This document shows, piece by piece, positions 18,587 to 29,286 of a DNA stretch of 42,563 nucleotides. The stretch comes from Chara braunii (lineage: Eukaryota > Streptophyta > Charophyceae > Charales > Characeae). The notes beneath the pieces were generated by a model. The model had not been told where the DNA came from. It made no database searches and was given only the letters and a program-made list of their open reading frames with translations. The translations under genes were made by a program, and so were the position numbers. Location: the NCBI GenBank assembly GCA_003427395.1, contig BFEA01000153.1, forward strand, positions 609,298 to 651,860, read 5' to 3'. Position 1 is the stretch's first letter, and every line of letters begins with the position of its first letter.

Positions 18587-19430
18587 GGTTTTCAATGTTT
18601 CTCTAAGGGTATGAGCCCTGACCCCAAGAAGATAGACAAAATTTTGAGCTGACCTCTGCCTCTCAAGTGAATGACAGATGTCAGAAGCTTCTTGCACGTC
18701 TGTTGGTTCTGGAGGATTTTTATTCCTCATTTTGCTACCCTTGCAGAACCTTTTAAGAGAAATAGTGAGACAAGGGACTGACTTATCTTGGACTGAGAAA
18801 AAGCAAAATGTTGCAGAAACTTTACAAGAAAAATTAAAAGATGGGAGAGTAGTGCTTAGAGTGTCTTTCTATGATGATGAGGAGGGAAGACCGTTCATCA
18901 TCGAGGCAGATGGGGGACCAGTGACTCTTCGTGGGGTACTTATTTAGAAAGACGAGAATGAAAATGAGAGACCTCTGAGATTTGAGAGTATAACTCTTAA
19001 CTCTACAGAAAGAGGCTACACCCCGTTTAGGAAAGAACTACTTGCAATCATTCATTACCTAAGGTGCTTCGGACACTATGGTCTTGGAAGAAGATTTATC
19101 CTGAGGACTGATGCATCTGCTGTGATTGGTGCTATTAAAAAACCTCAACAAGTGGATCTAATAGTTAGCAGGTGAATTGCTTTCATTTGGACTTTTGATT
19201 TTAAATTGGAAAAGAATCTCATTGAAAAGAATTGGGCAGACGACCTAAGTCGGATTGAATGGAGAAAATATGAAGATGAAGAGAGTAATGTGACAATTGA
19301 AGAGTCTGCCTATATTGATAACTTCCTAAATCAGGAAGATGAGGAGGAGTATAAGGCTCCAAGCTCTTACAAGTGGAGCTTATGGCCTGAAGAGAGAGAC
19401 AGCTGAAGATAAATCCCTGATGCTTATGTC
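18587..19430 (+). pseudogene. Ty3-B RT end and RNase H, right of the insertion
   Basis: After the right GGTTTT copy the Ty3-B frame resumes with KGMSPDPKKIDKIL, the usual start of the RT thumb/connection, then a stop at a Trp position (TGA near 18648) and DVRSF-like text. RNase H is recognisable by FIIEADGGPVTLRGVLI, then NSTERGYTPFRKELLAII and FILRTDASAVIGAIKKPQQ, and by the closing ADDLSRIEW (the ADALSR equivalent). TAG at 18945-18947 and a TGA near 19174 interrupt it. An acidic linker toward integrase follows to 19400. Confidence 0.82.
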
Positions 19431-19619
19431 TATGAGTTAATTCTTGAAAAGGAAGAAGACGAAGAGCAAAATGATTGGTATGCTAGGGTCAACCCAGCGA
19501 CTGTGGCTGCTCATGAACTGGGAGAGAGTTCTGGTTCAAAGAATGAGGAAAACAGTGAGAAGAAAGAGGAAGACATATTATTTATCTTTGAAAAATATGT
19601 TTAAATTTCTCAAGAAATT

Positions 19620-20960
19620 GTGAAGAAGATAGAGAGAGAGCGATTAAAGGAGTATTACTGCAAAAACTTAAGGAAGAAGTTTAGATTAAAGAGAGGTCAC
19701 CTCTTTGTGGATGGCAAAGGAGGTTTGTCTCTACTAAGATTTTTTTGTGGGAAAGAAACACGAGTAGAAATAATTGTTGCTCTACACGAGGGGGTTGTTG
19801 GTGGCCATAGAGTTGCTGAAGCAACCTACTCTAAGATAGTCAAACACTACTTCTGGCCTGGCGTAAGAGACATGATCTATAAATTTTATAAGTTTTGTGT
19901 ATTATGTTAGAAGAGGTCTACTACGAGGATGAGTGAACGCTTGTTTCCTACTATCCTAGTAGAGCAAGGGAGACAGGTCCACTTGGACCTTATTACCATG
20001 TCCTTGGGCAAGGGTCGGATGAGATATATACTAAACATTAGGGATCATTTCTCAGGATATGCTGAGACCAAGTCTCTGAAAAGGAAGACAACCAAGCAAG
20101 TGGCTGATTGGATAAAGGAAGTCTATCTCAAGTACCCTTTTATCAGAGAGTTTGTCTCAGACAGATGATCTGAATTCAAAAATGAGATCGTAAGAAGAAC
20201 TACTCTCAGACTGGGAGTCGGGATTCCGTATGTAGCCACCTATCACACTCAAGCAAATGCATTAGTCGAAAGAGGTCGCAGGACGCTGAAAGATTCATTG
20301 GCTAAATGGTGCGAAGGAAACCTCAATAATTGGCCAAAAGTATTGAGAGTTGTAGTTTATATTGACAACATCACTGTCAAGAGAACCACTAGTTATGCTT
20401 CATTAACTTTGTGGTATGGTCAGGATGATACTCTACTTATTGAAAGTATCATCAAGACATGGGCGAGTCAAAATCCGTGTCAAGAATCTTGGGCTTTCAA
20501 CCCGGTTCTAAGCACTTTTTGGTTCGGGCCACTTGGGGTAGACTGTGAGGACCCCGGCCTCTTTTCGTCTCATTGGTAATATCAGCCTTGAGCACTGGGC
20601 CCTTTATTAAAAAAAAAATTAAAAAAAAATCAGAGGTTGATCAAACAGTTATGGATGCTGCAGAGAGAATGATAACCACCAGATTGTCAGATCAAGAGAG
20701 ATGAAACAAGTAGAGACACATAAGGAAAGAAAAACTAAAAGTTGGTGACATTGTTCTTTTATTCGATAATTCCCTTGAGACGCAGTGGACCAAACGGTTG
20801 GAGCCCAGATGACGCGGTCCCTACAAAATTACAGGTGAAGCAGAGGGCAAGGTTTGTGAGATATCAAAGATGGATGATTGAAAAGTTAATGACATGGTAT
20901 CAGGGTCAAGACTTCGTAAGTTCATCTTCAGAGACCCTGACTTGGTCCCTACAATGACTT
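19620..20960 (+). pseudogene. Ty3-B integrase, split by a short insertion
   Basis: The zinc module shows HEGVVGGHRVAEATYSKI, FWPGVRD and CVLC (19790-19907). A TAG at 19908-19910 follows where Gln would fit. The core has VHLDLITM (first Asp), VSDR followed by TGA at 20166-20168 then SEFKN (second Asp intact), and YHTQANALVERGRRTLKD with the Glu. The C-terminal part continues LIESIIKTW up to about 20470, is interrupted by a short poly(A)-ended insert, and resumes from 20632 with MDAAERMITTRLSDQ, VGDIVLLFDNSLETQW and the P-R-[stop]-R-G-P-Y module. All three catalytic residues survive, but stops and the insert abolish the product. Confidence 0.84.
20476..20631 (+). mobile_element. Short poly(A)-ended insert (SINE-like) in Ty3-B integrase
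   Basis: About 150 bp interrupts the integrase C-terminal region and ends in A-rich DNA (two runs of nine to ten A separated by TT). AAAATC occurs just before it (20470-20475) and at its right edge (20626-20631), a possible target duplication blurred by the A tract. Inside, GGGTAGACTGTGAGGACCCC (20535-20554) and CCTCTTTTCGTCT recur in similar form at about 31469-31500. No RNA polymerase III box is clear, so it may instead be a short retrotransposed piece of another element. Confidence 0.5.
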
Positions 20961-21269
20961 CAAAAAAAGGAAAGAAAAATCAGTCATCCGGTACGAGAGC
21001 TGCTTCGGAGAACTGAGAAAAGTACAGTGAGATAGAGAGGTATAATAAAGACAAAAACTTCAGCAGACTTAAAGTATTTTTGAATTGTCAATTCAGTATA
21101 TCGATTTTCAACATGTCAGACTTTGTCACAAAGAACTTGAGAGATACTTTCTCAGATGATCAGTATTTGTTTCTGTATCTAAACTGATTTTATTATTTTC
21201 ATAAGTGACAAAGACGATGAGATCAAAGTGTCATAAATAATGGGCCGCAGTCGACCCAAAAGCATCAGA

Positions 21270-21508
21270 TCCATAAGTGGGGAATAATTGTAAAGTGTTG
21301 CTGTGGTGATATTAAGTTCAGAGAACTCGTGGCTATGGTACAAGAATAACCAGTATTAATTCCATGAAGAAGAGAGAATCTGACGGACATAAAGGAAGTT
21401 CAACTCTAACTAACTAGAGAGTTGTCGGTGGAGGAACTTCGTGTCTTCTGACTAAGTTGTATGTCTGTTTCTTGACTAATTTGCCTATGTTCTGCCCGGA
21501 TGAGGGAA
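21270..21508 (+). repeat. Possible Ty3-B polypurine tract and start of 3' LTR
   Basis: The purine-rich AAGTGGGGAATAA (21275-21287) is followed at 21289 by TGTAAAGTGTTG, the layout expected for a polypurine tract and the TG start of a 3' LTR. The putative LTR runs into the N gap, and no 5' copy is in the window to confirm it. Confidence 0.4.
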
Positions 21509-22027
21509 NNNNNNNNNNNNNNNNNNNNNNNNNNNNNNNNNNNNNNNNNNNNNNNNNNNNNNNNNNNNNNNNNNNNNNNNNNNNNNNNNNNNNNNNNNNN
21601 NNNNNNNNNNNNNNNNNNNNNNNNNNNNNNNNNNNNNNNNNNNNNNNNNNNNNNNNNNNNNNNNNNNNNNNNNNNNNNNNNNNNNNNNNNNNNNNNNNNN
21701 NNNNNNNNNNNNNNNNNNNNNNNNNNNNNNNNNNNNNNNNNNNNNNNNNNNNNNNNNNNNNNNNNNNNNNNNNNNNNNNNNNNNNNNNNNNNNNNNNNNN
21801 NNNNNNNNNNNNNNNNNNNNNNNNNNNNNNNNNNNNNNNNNNNNNNNNNNNNNNNNNNNNNNNNNNNNNNNNNNNNNNNNNNNNNNNNNNNNNNNNNNNN
21901 NNNNNNNNNNNNNNNNNNNNNNNNNNNNNNNNNNNNNNNNNNNNNNNNNNNNNNNNNNNNNNNNNNNNNNNNNNNNNNNNNNNNNNNNNNNNNNNNNNNN
22001 NNNNNNNNNNNNNNNNNNNNNNNNNNN
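21509..22027. other. Assembly gap (519 N)
   Basis: Only N is present. Open frames crossing it are artefacts. It probably hides the end of Ty3-B or a repeat that could not be assembled. Confidence 1.
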
Positions 22028-22560
22028 CCAGAGCCTGGAACCGTGGTTAGACCGGGTCCGACGTTCAAAAATTTGGGCGGGGCAGCCAACGCCGATGAGC
22101 AAAAACTGGTGGGTGAGACCGTCCCCGACCACTGTGGTCAAAGACGGGTACGGGACAGTTTGACTGACGCGAGGTCCACTGTCATAGGGTGACCAGACCC
22201 GCTATAGTCTGGGTTTCCTAGCGAGAGTGCCAAAGGGTCACCATACTCGAGTAGTGGGTATGGTGGTCCTGACCTGGAGGCAGGCTAAAGGAGTTGTCAA
22301 GACAAATAGTCTGATTGGTCTTGGCTTGAGGCGGGCCGAATGAGGTATGTCAGACTGACGGGAGGTCTGTCATTCCTCGCCAGTGGTGGCCCGAAACCAA
22401 GGCAATCAATAACTCTTGGGTGTGAAGAACTGTTTATGTTTATTTATTTCTATTTAATGACTGATTGATGAGTGTTTGCCAAGGAGTCTGTATGTTGGGG
22501 CTGAGAGACTTGCTGTTTTGCAGGATCATGCGGACATGTCAAGAGCTCAAAGGTCAGAGA
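22028..22560. repeat. Non-coding DNA right of the gap, with a 39-bp repeated unit
   Basis: No coding motif is visible. GGTCCTGACCTGGAGGCAGG... at 22265-22303 and GGTCTTGGCTTGAGGCGGGC... at 22317-22355 are diverged copies of one unit ending in GTCAAGAC/GTCAGAC. This could be LTR sequence of Ty3-B or another element. Confidence 0.45.
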
Positions 22561-22733
22561 AAAAAAAGGTGTTTTGGTATCCCCCTTTATTTAACTGAGA
22601 AGTGAGGATACGACTTGCTCAGAGCAGGGAAAAGTAACGGGGTTTGGTATCCCCTGAGTTGTTTGAGAAGCTGAGAAGACGTCTCACTCAGGCAAGAGAA
22701 CAGAAAAGGGTTTGGTGTACTCTATCCCCTGCA
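22561..22733. repeat. Three degenerate tandem units of about 70 bp
   Basis: The anchor TTGGTATCCCC occurs at 22574 and 22644, and a variant TTGGTGTACTCTATCCCC occurs near 22710. Each is preceded by A-rich DNA and followed by GAGAAG...GACTTGCTCAG or GACGTCTCACTCAG. The units are imperfect. Confidence 0.65.
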
Positions 22734-23166
22734 TGGTAGGTAGAATGACTGCCCTCGAATGTTGATATTATTTAGACAATTGCCAAGACAAGGAACAAGG
22801 TAATTTTCTTTCTGAAAAAGTTAAGTAGCAAGACAAATGAGCGGCAGATGAAAAATTATTCTTAAATTTATTTGGTGGCCGACAAGCGGCGTGGTTCAGA
22901 AGGAACCTGTATCCCCGGCCTTAAGATACTCAAATTTTCAAACCAGGAACGCTATAAAGGGTGGCATGAGCAAAAGGTTTGAAAGGAGAAGATTCGGAAA
23001 TTCGAGGGAAAATCGCGCTTATACAGGATGTAGAAGACAACCATGAACTCAATCTGAAGTAAAGAAAGAAGAAAAAAGATGCAAAAAAGAGTGCAGTGGC
23101 TGAGATGAGAAGAAGGGGAAGCTGTACATGGGGTAGGAGGTGGTGGAATTGGCACAAGGGCCCTAC
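22734..23166. other. Non-coding stretch
   Basis: No gene is recognised. A TATA-like CGCTATAAAGGG lies at about 22949-22960 on the plus strand, but no matching coding exon follows. Confidence 0.3.
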
Positions 23167-23460
23167 TCACCGCAGGGGTAGTAGGGGTTTTGGGGAGTGC
23201 GGAGGAGAGGGGAGACTTGAGGCGCCATAACGTGCCTCAAACTTTTTTTGGAAGTACTCCATCTTAGTTGGCGATGGAGTTCGCTCGTACCAACTAGTGA
23301 GTGAGTGGCGCGGGTATGGCTTTGTGTAGCCATATCCTCGGACCTCCCCCTCTTCCTCCTCTAAACTGTACTCGTGCCTTTCGTGAGGTGGCGACTCTTC
23401 CTGGGCCTTCCCTGCTCTTCCACCTCTTCCTCTTCCCAGTCCCCGACGTGCTTCAGACAT
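23167..23460 (-). CDS. RG-rich hypothetical ORF, possible first exon or gag N-terminus
   Basis: The ATG at 23460 opens a frame beginning with an Arg/Gly-rich stretch (RRGLGRGRGGRAGK), then a Glu-rich patch (YSLEEEEGEVRGYGY) and Tyr/Pro-rich text with MEYFQKKFEARYGASS. The frame stays open for 97 codons. Near its end the minus strand reads GCGGTGAGTAG, a good 5' splice site (plus-strand CTCAC at about 23165-23170), so it could be a first exon. RG-rich N-termini also occur in retrotransposon gag. I recognise no family. The downstream frame at 23157-22930 is hydrophobic and may be intronic. Confidence 0.35.
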   Translation of the reverse strand: MSEARRGLGRGRGGRAGKAQEESPPHERHEYSLEEEEGEVRGYGYTKPYPRHSLTSWYERTPSPTKMEYFQKKFEARYGASSLPSPPHSPKPLLPLR

Positions 23461-23660
23461 GGTGTAAAACAAAAGGCGAAAGGTAAAGGCGCACTGCTGT
23501 AAAAACTAAGATTAAGAGAATACTGTGAGGGTAAAGAAAGTATGCCACTAAGAGGAAAAAGAGAAGATGTGTTGCTGCAGAGTGAACCGAGGACAGAAAC
23601 GACGAGCTGCAAAAGAAGGGAGAAGAAAACCACTGCACAGATTACATGGCGCTGCCGCAC

Positions 23661-26600
23661 TGTGCTAGCATAGATACGCTATGGGAACTTCGCAGCGGGG
23701 CACCATGAGAGTGAACAAGTATGTCTGAAGTCCATATTTTTTTATACTAATTGAGAATGTCGTTTTCAGCCCAGCGGGGACGCTGCGCGGGGGGTTGGTA
23801 TCATGTCGGAGAGCGTGGTGTCCCGACCCTCCGCTGCATGCCAAGAGCCTCCTCACGTGCCTTTTGCTGTGCACTAAGCACAACTTCTGCAGGGCGCCAG
23901 AAGTTTGTTCACTGACCCTGTAGCACGTCAAGCTTCTTAGCCTACGGACCCCGAGCAGGGTGAGTGCTCAAGATGGAGTGGTTAGTGTCCACTCAGAGAC
24001 TGGGCGGTGAAAAGTCCGGAATGGTGCCCGTGGGAGCTCTCCCTAAATCAAGTTACGGGAAGCATATGGTGTGCTACTGTTATTTTCTAGGCAGAGAAGG
24101 AACTGAGAGGAAGGCCCCATAGGGACTGTTCTCCAACCCGTAAGGTACCAGGAGTGTCAGCTCCTATGTAAGTCACCGTCGACCCATTTAGGCTCGGAGT
24201 TTCGCTGGAATGCAGGGCTCTACTGGTCAGTGGTTGCAGTCGTCCAAGGACGCGAAGCTAGAGAGGGCGGCGCTGTCTTTTCTGTTGCGCGTCAGATGTC
24301 CTTTTTGCTAGGTTGTGGGTTAGATGCAAGGGTTGCCGTCACAGTCGAATATAGGAGAGTTAACGAAAGAAAAAGGAGAGGGAAACAAAAAAATGGGAGA
24401 GGCCGCGCGACAAACCCGTGCCCTGATCTGGATCGTCATTTTCATCAGGAGCAGTTTAGTGGTACGAGTGGTACTGACGCAATGCTTTTCCTTTTTCCTC
24501 GTTTTTCCCGTCTGCTATTATTATTATTATTATCATTATTAGTACTATTGTTATTATTTTCTTCAGTTTTTTTCGGCCCGTCTTTCCGCGGGAAGGCCAA
24601 CGGTTCAAATTTCGAGCTCGGTTGTGGTCTGTGACCTAATCCGGCCCGAACCTTCACTTATCGTCTTGTTGTTCAACTGTCCGGTAAAGCGCCGCACAGG
24701 ACCATCCGTCGTTTGAACTAGTGGAGAGCGGCCCTGAGTCCAACTCGCGGCGACGGTAGGACCAGTGCGGCTAGGCTGAAAGACGCGGAGACCAACGCGA
24801 GATAGCAGAGGGACAAGGCGGCTGAGCGGCGAGAATCGGAGGTCGACTCGTGAAAAACAGGCGGGTTGTTACGAGAGAGAGAAAGTGAGGGGTGGCGGAC
24901 AATGTTTACCTGAGGTCGCTGCTGGGTGTTCAGGGGAATCATCTCGCGTTTTTCGTTCCTGCCGCAGCGAGAGCGTGCGCTCGTCCTTCTCGATACACGT
25001 CTAGCGATGCAACTCACTTGAGTGGACAGACGAGGGAGGGGTTGGTATGCAAGATTTGTGCGCTCCGTGAGTGCCCGATGTTGTAACACGAGGGACTGTT
25101 TGTGCTACGATGGTGAGGCTAAAGTCACTTTTTCGAGAGTTATCGTAGGTGCTGCCTCGAGAGTCAGAGCCTTCTGCTCTATAATGGAGTACGTCTTGCA
25201 TCAATTGTCGCCTCATGAGCGATTGATCCGATTAAGTGACAGGACTGCTCTAACGAACTGATGACATCCTCATAACAACATTATCAGACTGGACAAGCGG
25301 AGGGGACTAATTCTAGTCCCTCAAGGAAAGGAGGATAACTGGCATGACCTATCTTGTTGACGCCAATTGCCTCTTGCAAGTGAGCTTTGCCCCTTGTTAG
25401 CGAGCTAGTTCTGTTAACCAAGGTGTGCGAAGGTGAGGTGGTGTGAAGCCCCTTGCTGTGGTCTTAGGGGTTCTTGCTCCTAGCTGGGTTCTCGTTAACC
25501 ATTACCGTAAAGTGATGATTACAGCGTGGGTAATGGCAGTTCGTGCACGCTCTTATCTAGTGACATACTGTCGGTGTCAGAGTAGTTGGGGTTGTGTGCA
25601 TGAGAAAGGAGGACCAGGTCTGAGAGGTGGTGAGGTGTTTTTAGACAGCAATTTTGAGTCTTGGATGAAGGAGGAAAAACAAACTCGCGACACCGAATGC
25701 ATGAGAAGAGTGAAGTCGGATTATCAGAAATGAATCTGATAGGATCAGGGTGTTTGACGTCACTTGCCTTTATTTGTGATCACTGTCTTCTGCTTCCGAA
25801 GTTGTGATAATGGGTAACATAATCCTCACAGAGTGTAGTGTGAGGGAGTGAGACCTACGATTTCAGCAAAGTATCAGTCGCGAGTGATTTATCACGGTCA
25901 TTGGTCGTCGCTCCAAAAGAGGTCATCGCCCCTATAAAATAGTGTCATAGGATGGTAGAAAAGTAAGAGTGGTAAGTATAGACGATTTGAGTCTGGCTTG
26001 GTACAAGAGATGAATGGGGATGAGCTGCTGTGGCCATAGACCTTTTTGCGTGGCTCCCATACTCGGGAAGTCTTTAATGCATCCCACTCGACCTCCAATC
26101 TTGTTGTCCCGGATGGGTACTACTCATCATCTTCGGGTCAGGGGATTGGGTGACTCTGATGCGATCATCTATCACCAATTGACCAGTGTCGTTCTGGGTG
26201 TTACTTCATAGTCGTAAGAGGTTTCTGAGCCCTTGCCAATTGCATTTGAGTGGCAAAGATTGTGCATTCACAAAATCCCGAGAGGTGTATGTCCACGATA
26301 GTAACGGTCAAGTATTCGTGAATGGCAAACCGATAATTTAAAAGGAGTTTCCTGAAAATGACGAATGTGACTCCACAGGAGATTGAAGAGTTCTGCGTTC
26401 CTTGCCTGGTGAAAATTGTTAGAAAGATGATCGGAGGGAAATGTATCGACCTGTGGTAAGTTTTATATCCCTAGCGCCCCTCAAAGTGGAGTGATCCTAA
26501 CCTCCTCCTGAAACTATGCAAGGCAAGTTATATGCACTGGAAACGGCGTATCCTGAGGAATATTGCCTCCTTCCTCACTAAATTTCTAATTGATGGGGAC

Positions 26601-28585
26601 TAAGCCGACGACTTGATCACAGTAAATCAAGCAGAAGGGTTCACTTGAGACTTTGTGTGTTGTAACTAGTCGTCCCCTTAAGAGGGTCCTTGCAAACTCG
26701 GTCGAGTGCTGTTTGAACTGGAGAGGGAGTTTCAAATGGATTTCCTTTGCGGTGAGCAGAACCAAACCTATTTTATTCAATTGTTTACTTGTCTAGTTGT
26801 TAAACCTTTTGCTTACCTGTTGGTCTGGGTAGGTAGGTGTTAATCCGTGCTCCTGTCACAAACTCTGCAGAACTCCATGCCCGAAAGTTGGGTCTGAGTA
26901 TGCGAGCTGACTGCGAAAAGTGCAAGTGAGGTCGATGACCAGAGGACGATTTGCGCGATGCAAGGGCGGCAATGGCATTAGTGAGCGCCTTGCATGATGG
27001 GTAAAAACAGGGATGGAGTCTTCGTAAACACCTGCCCCTATGCCTTATTATGATGGACTCGCCACTGGTCAAATCAATAAACCAACTAATCGAATCTTGA
27101 TCACAGTGAAAATTTTACACTTGAGTCTAATGCGTAATGCTATTGGTTGCTAATTAAGGAAAGTCAGGGCGCTAGAGGTTCAAAAGGGAACAGAGCAATA
27201 AAGACTCAATCATGCACCTTGTAAGGGAAAGAGAATGAAGGGGGGGGTTTGCAGAGAGATCGATGAAAGGATATATGAGGAAAGGATCGAACGACGAAAC
27301 GTCGTTAATGGTATCTGCCCCACCAGGGTACAACAATACCCTGGCCCCAGACAAGATCGTTTGGATTGTTGTTGATGCCACTCCTTCCTGCGTCTCGTTA
27401 AAGCTAGGGGTCTGTGCAGAGAGAAGGAAGGGGGATAACTGAAGATTTGGTCTCACAGTACTCGTTTACTGTCAAACTATGGGAGCGTCTCACACTGTGA
27501 TTTACATGATAACTTGCTTTGAGAATGTTGCTCAGTACAAACCTCTAGCCAAGCCGCCTGTTTCGAGAGAGAATCTCCGTGTCACATGATGTTATCTCAA
27601 TGGATGGTTTTGGGAACACTCATGGGCTAGTAAGTTGTACGTAGCAAGTCCTGTGTAAATTTATGTTCCCATCGTCTTTAAATGGAACCCTGGTCAGTGT
27701 ATGAGTGGACGTTGCTTACTAAGTGGCACGTCGTTCCCGAAACTGGTCATATATGTGTATTAGAGGAAAAGAAACAGTACTTAAGACCTTCTGCATTGAG
27801 ACGTCGGGACGAACAAGAATAGAGTCTTGTACCTGCAACGCAACCGCCCTACGTGAAGGCAGTCTTGCACGAAAGGCTACTGCGGCTTCGTACTTGCACT
27901 TAAAGGGCTGAGGTCGGACTCACCTTGGATTCTTGATCACCTCCTACCCCGAAGCGTAATGACTCTTGGTGATTGGCTGCCGAACTGTAAGTCCCGAGTG
28001 ATCGACTAATATTTGGAGGCTTAAACAACGTCTAGAATACTCTCACACAGGGGGTCATGTACCAAGTAAGGAATACTTAGTTGTTGCTGAGAAGTCTGAT
28101 ACCCTTACAAATGAGCTCCAGTAGGACTCTGTGCCTGACTCTATGCCTGAGAGCATTGAACTCGCAGGTGTCGAGCACAAAAACTGAGAACAATGAATCT
28201 TGATGACGAGTGATCATCAGTTGACAACCTATGGGAACTCTTTCGAGAAGTTGGTTCTTATTAAACCCATGACAATTTTCTCAGGAAAACTCGCCTCGTA
28301 CATCGGCACAGATCAAAACAGTTGAAGAGCAAACACCCCACCTATTCTGTCAGGTTGCTTATGAGGCGGACTCGGTTGGACAACAATTCTGCTTGACACT
28401 AAGAGTCAGAGATGCCTCAATATTAACACCTGAGCGTGGAGAAGGCTTGGTCATCTCTAGCTTGTACCAGCTGTTAACTCCCAGACTAGACTCCGCTCCG
28501 ACATTTGAGCAGCAATGTTTCATGCTCTGTGCGTAAGGAGCTTGGCAATCGCTACACGCCCAAGTCGACACTAAAGTACTAGCAA
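23661..28585. other. About 5 kb without recognised gene
   Basis: Short open frames exist on both strands (for example 24230-24634 plus, 24718-25089 minus, 25443-25733 plus, 26800-27072 minus), but none shows a domain, repeat pattern or terminal structure I can name. There are no tRNA-like or rRNA-like stretches. The DNA has moderate GC content and few simple repeats, so it may be very old transposon sequence or intergenic DNA. Confidence 0.4.
24519..24562. repeat. (ATT)n-type microsatellite
   Basis: Imperfect TTA/ATT trinucleotides lie inside the 5-kb gene-free stretch. Confidence 0.85.
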
Positions 28586-28969
28586 ATGAGCAAAGTCAAT
28601 TACTTATTGGTTAGTTCCTGTTTTCCCTTGGTTAGAGAAAGTTTCCAACTCTGGATGTGGAGCACTCTCAAACTGATTGTTGTCCATTCTGCTCGTCACT
28701 CGGAATCTAGAGAGAAAGGAAACATGAGGGATGCAGACGTGTTAGTAGTCAAAGATACCATCAATCGGGACAAGCATGGGGATTGCGAAACAGAAGCAAT
28801 TCGAGACATGGAATTCCATAAGCAATCTCAGCGGGAACCGGCAGTCCGAGTGGTCAAAGAAGATAAATACATTGAATATGTGTTTTATTTTCACGGCAAC
28901 GACGACAAGTTGCTCATCATAGGTTTGATCTTTGAGACGGTGGAGCAGGCCAGGGCGAGGCCCGAGTGA
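28586..28969 (+). CDS. Hypothetical ORF, weak coding evidence
   Basis: An open frame of 127 codons starts at an ATG. The last two thirds are rich in charged residues (RDADVLVVKDTINRDKHGD, VRVVKEDKYIEYVFYFHG). No known domain is seen. It lies about 320 bp upstream of the better ORF at 29287 on the same strand and could be an upstream exon or part of the same old element. It may equally be a chance frame. Confidence 0.25.
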   Translation: MSKVNYLLVSSCFPLVRESFQLWMWSTLKLIVVHSARHSESREKGNMRDADVLVVKDTINRDKHGDCETEAIRDMEFHKQSQREPAVRVVKEDKYIEYVFYFHGNDDKLLIIGLIFETVEQARARPE

Positions 28970-29121
28970 GCACCGGAGTCTCCAGACTTTCCCTCTCAAA
29001 GCTCGTACTTGCTTTTCGGTCAGCAAGCGTCACTCAACAAACTGCAATGCTACCATTATCCCTATTAGCAAGAGTCTCTCAATGTTCGAAGTCAAGTTGA
29101 TCATTTGGTGCTTCACTGTTC

Positions 29122-29191
29122 AACTAGCATTCAACTAGTATCCAATCAGCATTCAATCGATATTCAATCAGTATCCAATCAACATTCAACC
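29122..29191. repeat. 11-bp minisatellite, six copies
   Basis: Six consecutive 11-bp units fit CAAYYRRYATY: CAACTAGCATT, CAACTAGTATC, CAATCAGCATT, CAATCGATATT, CAATCAGTATC, CAATCAACATT, then CAAC. Alternating -ATT and -ATC endings suggest a 22-bp higher-order unit. The array ends about 95 bp before the ATG of the 29.3-kb ORF. Confidence 0.9.
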
Positions 29192-29286
29192 GTCTGGATT
29201 ACTCAAAACTTTCAGTCAAAAACAATCAGCGCACGACTATCCTCTCGTTCTACACCAAAGATAGGATTCGGTATCCATTGCAACGC

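Larger units (their letters stand above)
11906..21508 (+). mobile_element. Second Ty3-type retrotransposon (Ty3-B), 5'-deleted and split by insertions
   Basis: Plus-strand pieces of gag end, protease, RT, RNase H and integrase follow one another, interrupted by a 4.8-kb insertion in RT (13751-18586) and a short one in integrase (near 20476-20631). Its sequence style (Lys/Glu-rich, VTVRDTDSLPN and YIDD in RT) differs from Ty3-A, so this is another lineage, closer in look to the Ty3 elements with a gag-fused protease. The 5' LTR and most of gag are absent. The left edge abuts the LINE at about 11905. A 3' LTR may begin at 21289 and run into the gap. Confidence 0.82.

Noticed and set aside
22081-22160. 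Possible second hammerhead (CCGATGAGC... and CCGTCCCCGACCACTG)
   Set aside because: It shares short words with the PLE ribozyme but lacks a CTGATGA core with pairing stem I and a GAAA in the right place.
21406-22192. Long open frames on both strands around 21.4-22.2 kb
   Set aside because: They consist almost entirely of the 519-N gap; N codons create the open frames.
24230-24657. Frames with Asn/Ser or Tyr/Leu runs at 24.2-24.7 kb
   Set aside because: They are created by the ATT-type microsatellite read on both strands.
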